Source: Nymphaea colorata
Taxonomy: Eukaryota > Streptophyta > Magnoliopsida > Nymphaeales > Nymphaeaceae
NCBI RefSeq assembly: GCF_008831285.2
Contig: NC_045148.1
Location: 3,904,001 to 3,968,000 of the forward strand
DNA length: 64,000 bases
Reading direction: 5' to 3'
Shown here: positions 58,501 to 64,000 of the stretch, piece after piece
Layout of the letters: the number at the start of each line of letters is the position of its first letter
Numbering within the stretch: position 1 is the first letter of the stretch
The notes under the pieces: generated by a model
Told to the model about the DNA's origin: nothing
Seen by the model: the letters and a program-made list of their open reading frames with translations, nothing else
Databases searched by the model: none
Translations under genes and position numbers: made by a program

Positions 58501-60372
58501 TGTAGGTTTGAACAATGCACTAGATTAAAAATTCAACATTATTGAGCAAATAAGCCATATACATAATGAACCACAGGGATTTGGAGGAAGCTAAGTGAAC
58601 CTAGTGAAGTGACTCCTAATTCCTAAATGTAGGTGGAGTCCACGTCAATTGCCTCATGGAAGTGGGCGAGGATGAGAAGCTGGTTATACAGTAAAAATTG
58701 ATGTTTTGGCTTGTGTGAGTCACTAGATATATGTAGTAGCTGGTGATAAGATCTTCATTGACCAGTTGTCTGTTGACTAATTAGTCAATGTATAGTAGAA
58801 CTAGACAATACGTGTAATAGGTCATTGTCTTAGCCTGGGAGGACTTATGTGAAAGCAGGAAATTTCAAAAGTCTACTCCTTCCAAAATCGTAAGACATGT
58901 AATCACTCCTTGTCTAGACTCAGGAGCATGTTTGTTCGCTCTCTTCTGTTTAAAGCTTATGTAAAGGCAGGAAATTTCAGAAGTCTAAAGCCACACCCCT
59001 CCCTCTAACTGGCATAGAGATGGCTTGCATTGATGCTTATCATGTCAAATTGACAAGTATATGAATTCCAAAGAAATCTCATAATCTTTGAAGGCCTTCT
59101 ATTTGAATTTGCCATTCCAAAATCCATTTACTTCATTTCTTAATTGTTTATTGCTTCCTGTTATGATAACATCGTTGACATATAGTAAAATAAAGGCCAT
59201 TAGTTCCTTCTTTTTTTCTTTTATGATATAAAAAGTGAATTACCTTGGAAGAGACTTATATTTGTCAACACATTGCCAAAAGCTTTGGAAGTCTTGCTTT
59301 GAGCAATAGATTGATCGAAGTGACACTGACACACTTAAAATGGTGTGGCAACCAAGTCGATACAACTTGGTGTGGGTGCAAGTGCAGCTTGCAATTCAAG
59401 TGGTGGGCTGACTGCCAGCCCATTTCATCCAGGGCAGGCAAGCGCTCGATTTGAGTCAACAACGAGCAGGTGCAGTCGAACTCTACATAAGGGTATGATC
59501 ATCCTTCAATTGAGTTTAGAAAAATAAGCCTTTCAAGATCCAATTTCTTTCTTCTCATTTTCCATCTGTCTCTGGAGAGAGGGTTTCCACTAGTCAGTTT
59601 ATTTGCCCATCTCCGTAGGTGCAAATGCAAAATTAAGATAATCTCTCTCTCTCACTCTCAGTTTGGTCTACCCATCTCCGTAGGTGATTTTGACTGGCAG
59701 ATTTCAGTTATCTCTTTCCGCTTCCGTTGTGCCTTCTTCTAGCAAGTATTGTTCTCCTTCTCTAACCTCTTCCACCAAATCTTGTAGCCTTCATTCATTG
59801 CCATGCTGGTTGTTGTTCATTGTCAATCGTTGTCTTTTGCTGGTCGTCATCCATTTCCTCCATCACAAGTCATCATTGTGAGGAAGAAAGCAGGAGGAGG
59901 ATGAACCTAGGGAGTTACTGAGTTAGGTAAGTGGTCGATATCTTCGGTCAACCATTTCTAAGTTTTAACTTAAAAAGCTAACATATGGATCGGGTCTAGC
60001 CCAGATGGGGAACCAAAACATGTCCACTTGATATGGCATACACATCTAGAAAATGGTGTTCAGACACTGGTAGGCCAGGTCATATAACACTCATGTTACT
60101 TAGTTTCTATTGCTGGTTCGTTGACATGGTTAAGTGGTTTTAAAGAAATTCCCTAAATTAGTTGCCTTAATATTTATTTTTGGGCAATATTGTTTGTTAA
60201 GATTTTGAAACTTTTGTGTCCTGTATGATCTGTTCTTAGACTAATTCATATCCTCTATAGGTTCCTGACAGTGAACTATTTTATAGCTTGAATGCAACTA
60301 TTGTTGGGCTTGCAAGTAGTTCTGCAGGGAAGACATATATGGGCACTTCATTACCTTTATGTGTGGGCCTTG
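49278..60372 (+). CDS. NOL9: NOL9/GRC3-type polynucleotide 5'-hydroxyl kinase, 5' seven exons
   Basis: Exons are 49278-49495, 49586-49683, 49755-49788, 54340-54506, 54685-54861, 56720-56892 and 60261-60372. All splice with GT/AG and in phase, giving 326 residues without a stop. Walker A GPKNSGKST is at residues 53-61. The Walker-B-like LDTDVGQPEYTPPG is at about 80-93, CFFYGDISSKSDP near 118, PLVVNTPGWVKGVGY near 165, LRELRTVAYFRQC near 240 and VPDSELFYSLNATIVGL near 290. This is the CLP1/NOL9/GRC3 kinase fold. In yeast and animals Grc3/NOL9 partners LAS1 and phosphorylates the 5'-OH of the ITS2-cleaved pre-rRNA in the nucleolus; the same role is inferred here. The start is the first ATG after the CT tract and leaves a short N-terminus. 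The expected final exon, after ..LPLCVGLG, is not seen before a copia element starts at 62088. It is either right of the window or lost. Introns 3 and 6 exceed 3 kb because of transposons. Confidence 0.9.
49499..49532. repeat. (CT)n(GT)n microsatellite in intron 1
   Basis: Follows the exon 1 donor by three bases: a CT run and then about nine GT units. Confidence 0.95.
50344..50707. mobile_element. hAT-type MITE, 364 bp, in NOL9 intron 3
   Basis: A perfect 17-bp terminal inverted repeat, CTAAGTCACATGGGTAC, lies at 50344-50360 and inverted at 50691-50707. A perfect 8-bp duplication TTCAAATA lies at 50336-50343 and 50708-50715. The interior has no coding. Its terminal repeat is shared with the larger element at 51253-53938. 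Confidence 0.95.
51380..51481. repeat. Perfect 51-bp tandem duplication
   Basis: 51380-51430 and 51431-51481 are identical by eye (both start TTCATACAATAATGCATCAA). It lies in the left part of the hAT element. Confidence 0.95.
51790..52183. mobile_element. AT-rich TIR element, about 394 bp
   Basis: The ends CATAGTCACAAAAAA and TTTTTTTTGTGGCTATG are inverted repeats. The interior is homopolymer-rich, with GTTTTTT and AAAAAACA blocks and the motif CAAGCTTGCCGTATTATA near the right end. The motif recurs, inverted, in the element at 63506-63933 (TATAATACGGCGAGCTTG). Flanks CGTACAAC and CATACAAT may be a worn target duplication. Confidence 0.72.
52560..53480 (-). pseudogene. hAT transposase pseudogene (DUF659 type)
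   Basis: Read on the minus strand from about 53480 downward in shifting frames: RALEELTEKVN, HLHIFWAPCMVYNLNF (about 53240), and ITDFIVNHQHVLSIHD (about 53090). Then come RIVDTHFASMLVIIKRV (about 53010), DDMWSHKISYFIAFTEPVRE (about 52870), and YIPVQCMAHLLNLGIME near 52600. These are the ordered blocks of plant DUF659-containing hAT-like transposases. The C-terminal dimerisation region (SSAxxER..FS) is not found. Multiple stops and frameshifts show it is dead. Confidence 0.83.
54862..56719 (+). other. NOL9 intron 5
   Basis: A 1.86-kb intron between exons 5 and 6. I see no exon or transposon domain in it. A stop-free stretch at 55613-55831 has no family resemblance. Confidence 0.6.
57780..57929. 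mobile_element. Fragment of the TTTAAAAACTC TIR family
   Basis: Ends GTAGCGAGTTTTTAAACATTG, the inverted form of the left end seen at 17500. It has the same GACTCA/GAGTCA-rich subterminal pattern (CTACTGAGTTGACTTGG). The other end is not present. Confidence 0.65.
58080..58560 (+). pseudogene. Copia RNase H end and LTR start, plus strand
   Basis: KHASAKEQVADVFTKSLI, then ARFRTFHSDMA and a stop, is the C-terminal end of a copia RNase H (58125-58215). A short purine-rich GTTTGTGGGTGAG follows, then TGTTGAATATG, a likely LTR start (about 58250). This is the only copia piece in the window on the + strand, and it is the same strand as the host gene. Confidence 0.75.
59040..59270 (-). pseudogene. 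Copia reverse transcriptase scrap
   Basis: The minus-strand reading LLYVNDVIITGSNKQLR at about 59140-59190 is the RT catalytic loop, with the first aspartate of YVDD changed to asparagine. The flanks are unreadable. Confidence 0.65.
59800..60105. mobile_element. Fragment of the hAT family found at 51253-53938
   Basis: Shares the sequence around GGAGGAG..ATGA..CT and the right-end pattern with 53640-53938, ending ATGTTACTTAG at about 60096-60106. Only this end is present. Confidence 0.6.
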
Positions 60373-62087
60373 GTGAGTTTCTACCTTACAATTTATCTAA
60401 TTAAATTTTAAAGAATATCCTTGATACTTCTCATGTAATTTCCTTGAACTTCCTAACCTGTCATGTGTCATGTTTATGGAAAGAATTTTTAGCTTAGTCC
60501 TTACTCTTCTGTCTGATATTTTTTTTTTTGTTGCTGATTTTTTGCCAGTGGAGAAATTTATCTTTGCTGTGAAGCTATTGCACATGGATACGGGTGTAAG
60601 GAACTTAAAAAAGACTCGGGCAAAGGGACACAGCCATATATGTAGGAAAATTGAATGGTGACTTTGGCTTTTTAGAGTCACCCAGCCATCAGGCTGTTTG
60701 ATCCATCATGATAGATGGTTAAGAGAAAAACAAGGAGAAAAAGGTGATAGATATTTTCGTCATATAGTATCAATTCCCACATTTTTCTCCATGTTTTTCT
60801 CTCAACCATCCATCTGCATTAGATGGATGGTATATAACAAGATCTTATGTTTCAAAAAATATTCATATTTCTATACATCTGAAAAGTGAAAACACTGACA
60901 GAACACTTGATAAAAATCTGATAATAACAACATAAGATCAGACTTCAGAATCAGATTATATGTGCCAACTGCCAAATCAGTTCACAACTTTATATTCATA
61001 TGATAAAACAACACTAACAAACAAACATAAAGAAAATATGAGGAAAACAAGTGACGAACAGACTAAAAAACAAGAATACTAGTTATATAATAAAAACACT
61101 AACAGACTCGATAAAGATTAAGAAAATAAAAAACCTCAAGGTGGATGCTTTTGGCCTTTCTCAAAACGACCGAATCCAAGATTGGGCAGCTTTCAGCGTT
61201 GGGTGCATTTACTATATCTGAAACAGTCAGAATAGCACCCAGGCGGTATCCACAGCCACACCTGCACCCATGTTTGATTGTGTTGGTACTTATCCCTTTT
61301 GAAGTGTTTGTGTTACATAGCTGTGACAATATTTCCTTTTCATCATTTTAACTTGCCAAAGTTCTGCACAGAAAACAGATTTATTTTTGTTGTAACTTAA
61401 GGCAGCACTCCATCTTTGTATACGGGTGTTAAGGGGTCCACCTTAATATTATAGTTTTCTTATATGGAGTACAGTTATTATGTGTTTGGAGATATGACAT
61501 GATAAAACTTGATATGCTGTTCATTTCTTTTTAGACATGTTTGACTGTTTTATGTTGTTAAGGGAGTATGGTATGGATACTTGAAAATTTGAAATGTCTA
61601 CACAGAGATGAACTTGTGTTTGTGTATTGAGGCACCGGCTCAATGAACAAGCTACACTGGCGTGTAGTGCCTCATCTCCACACAACCCACATGCCTCTCT
61701 TTTGAGGCTGCACCTCACGAGGAGCCACATGCCTCACAACAAAAGTGGTCTTTTAATTTTCATTTTTCTATATTATGAAGCATCTTGTTAACCTCAAAAT
61801 AAACATACTTCTGCTTTATTTTCACTAATGCTCAAACACATGCGCACATGCATATGTATGCATTTGTGTATACGTAAGTCTAGTTTAAGACTCTTAATAT
61901 CTTTATATTCTATTGCATTTGGTTTTTTTATATATGTATCCATCATCTAATCACCTTGTTCTCTTGATTCTTAAGTTGTGAGTTTATTCTTTTATACAGC
62001 AATGAATTTGATTTGTAACTGAGAATTGTTTTTTGTAGGCTTTTTTTCCTCTTTTTTTGTTTTTTGAATAATTTTGTATCTAAAATA
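60373..62087 (+). other. Sequence downstream of NOL9 exon 7, no exon found
   Basis: Contains the start of intron 7 (donor GGTGAGTT at 60372-60373). I searched for a final NOL9 exon in phase 1 and found none. There are no clear transposon domains; a few stop-free stretches (for example 61145-61351) have no family resemblance. Confidence 0.5.
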
Positions 62088-62104
62088 TGTTGCGTGAGAC
62101 CAAG

Positions 62105-62145
<41 letters not shown>

Positions 62146-62322
62146 TGAGAGAAAAACCTCAATTGCTATTAACCCTAATCTCTATTTAAAAGAGATTAGG
62201 GAGGGCCGGCTAAAACAAAAATTACATATGGGTCCTCAAGAAATATAAAAGATAACAAATGAGACATGTAACTTCTTAAAATTCCATAAAACTACCTAAA
62301 CCCATTAACTAAGATTGTAACA
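62088..62322 (-). repeat. 3' LTR (235 bp) with a (GA)n tract
   Basis: The termini TGTTGC and GTAACA are nearly inverted, as usual for copia LTRs. A GA run of about 36 bases lies at 62107-62142. Confidence 0.85.
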
Positions 62323-62329
62323 CTCCCCC

Positions 62330-63505
62330 TTAAGCTGAAGCATAGATGTCAATCATGCTCAGCTTGTCACACCCTCTCGTAAACTCATCAATAGGTAGTG
62401 CCTTAGTGAGTAAGTCTGTTGCATGGTTCTCTGATGAAACATGCACTGTAGATTAACTCCTTCCTGCACCAAACCCTTAATGAAGTGACAATCAACCTCG
62501 ATATGCTTTGTCCTCTCATGGAATACAAGTTGTTAGCTATGTATGTGACAACTTTGTTATCACAATACATATTCATTGGAAGTGTGATAGAGATCCCCAA
62601 ATTTGTAAGCATGGACCGAACCCAAGTCATTTTTGCAGCAGTTTGGGCCATAGCCCTATATTCGGATTCAACACTAGACCTAGCCACCACATTTTGTTTT
62701 TTGCTTCTCCAAGATATAAGATTGCCTCCCACAAAACGTAGAATCCTGTGGTAGACTTTCTATCTTCTATTGATTCGGCATTGTCAGCACCGCTGAATGC
62801 TTCAACTTCAGAAGTTGAACCCTTTTTAAACCACAACCCTTTCCCTAGAGATGACCTTAAAATTTAAATGCCTAAGAACCATCATGGTTACTTCCCAATG
62901 TACCTTCCTCGAGTTCTCCATAAATTGGCTCAGACGTTTTAAGACTTATATCTGGATGAGTGATAGTTACAAGCAATAGTTTCCCAATGAAGGATCTATA
63001 TGATCGTGAGTTTACAACTTCAGATTGATCTTCATGCAGACGTAGATGAGGATTCATAGGCAAATTAGCAGCTTTTGCTCCAAGCATCTCGGTCTCTTGT
63101 AGTAAGTCCAACACATACTTTATTTGACATATAATTATTCCTTTATTAGTTTTGCCAACCTCAATGCCTAGGAACTATCTCAACTGACCAAGATCTTTTG
63201 TTTACAAAGTATTGTTGAAGAAACTTTTTGTTGCAGAAATATCCTGATCATTATCTCTTATAAGAATAATATCATCCACATTAACAACTAAAATAACTAT
63301 ACTTGAAGCCCCTTTTTTGATAAAAGGGGAATGATCCAATGGAGACCTCTGAAAACCCACACGTCAACAGAACCTTAGACAATTTATGAAACCAAGCACG
63401 AGGACTCTGTTCGAGTCCATATATAGCCTTTTTAAGGCGGCACACCTTCGAACACTGCCCCTGGCTTTCAAAGCCAGGTGGTTGCTGCATATACACTGTC
63501 TCAGT
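62330..63505 (-). pseudogene. Copia RNase H and reverse transcriptase
   Basis: RNase H is at 62403-62732 (SKKQNVVARSSVESEYRAMA, MYCDNKVVTYIANN). Before it is RT sequence with EAFSGADNAESIEDRKSTTG (62760-62836), MLDLLQETEMLGAKAANLPM (about 63060-63114) and YMQQPPGFESQGQCSKVCRL with KKAIYGLEQSPRAWFHKL (63390-63496). The catalytic region near 63260-63300 has its YVDD altered (ILVVNVDDIILI in the frame read). Frameshifts separate the blocks. Confidence 0.87.
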
Positions 63506-63933
63506 ATAGTCACAAAAAACGTCTTAGAGTTTTAACAGTGAGGTTTTTTTCAGGTATAATACGGCGAGCTTGAAAAAAAGGGGAAGAATATGGAAAATTT
63601 TTAAATAAAAAAATTAAAAATGGGAAAAAAATAAAATAAGTGAGAAACTAATAACACAAACATGAAAGGATAAGTATATTTGCAATAAATAAAACATAGA
63701 AAATGAAAAAAATTGTTTGACATTAAAAAAACTGAAAAAAATGAAAAAACTGAAAAAAACGTTAAAAATGTGAATTCATTTTTAACGTTTTTTTTTCAAA
63801 AAAACACGTTTTTTTCAAAAAAACACGTTTTTTTTAAGTTCGTTTTTTTTCAAAAAAACACGTTTTTTTTAAGTTCTAAATGGCCAGTTAATTTATTGCA
63901 TTTTTTTCGAAAAAACATGTTTTTTGTGACTAT
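63506..63933. mobile_element. AT-rich TIR element inside copia RT, about 428 bp
   Basis: The left end ATAGTCACAAAAAACGT and the right end (inverted ATAGTCACAAAAAACATG) are terminal inverted repeats. The interior has repeated CAAAAAAACACGTTTTTTT units (63790-63865). The RT reading resumes at about 63938 (FDVKNAFF), which fixes the insert. Same family as 51790-52183. Confidence 0.8.
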
Positions 63934-64000
63934 GACTCTTAGATAGATCTCTATAAAAAATGCATTTTTCACGTCGAATTGATATATAGGCCATTCACAC

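Larger units (their letters stand above)
56893..60260 (+). other. NOL9 intron 6 with transposon debris
   Basis: A 3.37-kb intron. It holds an AT-rich segment (57045-57240) that recalls the 51790 element, a TTTAAAAACTC-family fragment, a copia RNase H/LTR piece, a copia RT piece and a hAT fragment. Each is listed separately. Confidence 0.6.
62088..64000 (-). mobile_element. Ty1/copia element, 3' part, running off the window
   Basis: The 3' LTR is 62088-62322 (TGTTGCGTGAG..GATTGTAACA) and includes a (GA)n run. It is followed by the CTCCCCCTTAAGCTGAAG purine-tract complement, then RNase H and RT on the minus strand. It is closely related to the fragments at 46889-48480 and 29096-34221. An AT-rich TIR element interrupts RT at 63506-63933. 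Confidence 0.88.

Noticed and set aside
61145-61351. Possible last NOL9 exon, or a minus-strand gene at 61099-61329
   Set aside because: The phase and residues do not continue the kinase family in any frame, and the minus-strand reading resembles no family I know.
1-64000. tRNA, rRNA, CRISPR array, riboswitch or prokaryotic operon
   Set aside because: Nothing with the required structure was seen on either strand. tRNA-complementary motifs present are retroelement primer-binding sites.

Overview
This window looks like nuclear DNA of a flowering plant. It is AT-rich, has spliced genes with GT/AG introns, and is mostly old, nested transposable elements (Ty1/copia, Ty3/gypsy with chromodomain, L1-type LINE, hAT, CACTA and several MITEs). 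I cannot name the species. I see no rRNA, tRNA, CRISPR or bacterial-type operon.

Only two host genes can be supported, both on the + strand and both partial. At the left edge (544-1761) are the last three recognisable exons of a gene for an acidic, lysine-containing protein that ends in a single C-terminal membrane span; I do not recognise the family. At 49278-60372 are seven phase-consistent exons of a NOL9/GRC3-type polynucleotide 5'-hydroxyl kinase, with Walker A, the LDTDVGQPEYTPPG block and the NTPGWVKG block. Its last exon(s) are not visible and probably lie right of the window. Introns 3 and 6 are 3-5 kb and full of elements.

Layout. 3.6-6.9 kb: a minus-strand copia ruin, split in its gag by a 1013-bp hAT element with a perfect 8-bp target duplication. 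6.9-13.3 kb: a three-copy array of ~510-bp units whose first unit was split by a gypsy element (7076-11919) with 3.26-kb LTRs. 13.7-16.2 kb: LINE fragment and a small hAT-like MITE. 16.5-20.3 kb: a duplicated repeat and a decayed CACTA TNP2 transposase. 21.2-27.4 kb: a minus-strand copia element with both LTRs and a perfect primer-binding site, itself split by a 1.7-kb hAT element that carries a further inverted-repeat insert. 27.4-46.9 kb: one minus-strand LINE cut by a complete-length copia (29096-34221), a gypsy element (34579-44877) and a 252-bp hAT MITE; inside the 5' LTR of the gypsy sits a solo LTR of the same family (39514-42829). 46.9-48.8 kb: further copia debris. 49.3-62 kb: the NOL9-like gene. 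62.1-64 kb: another minus-strand copia running off the window.

The most informative content is the layered insertion history, which target-site duplications and interrupted coding segments let one order in time, and the hAT family in the NOL9 introns, where a transposase-bearing relic and a short MITE share terminal repeats. No pol gene here has an intact reading frame, so none looks autonomous.
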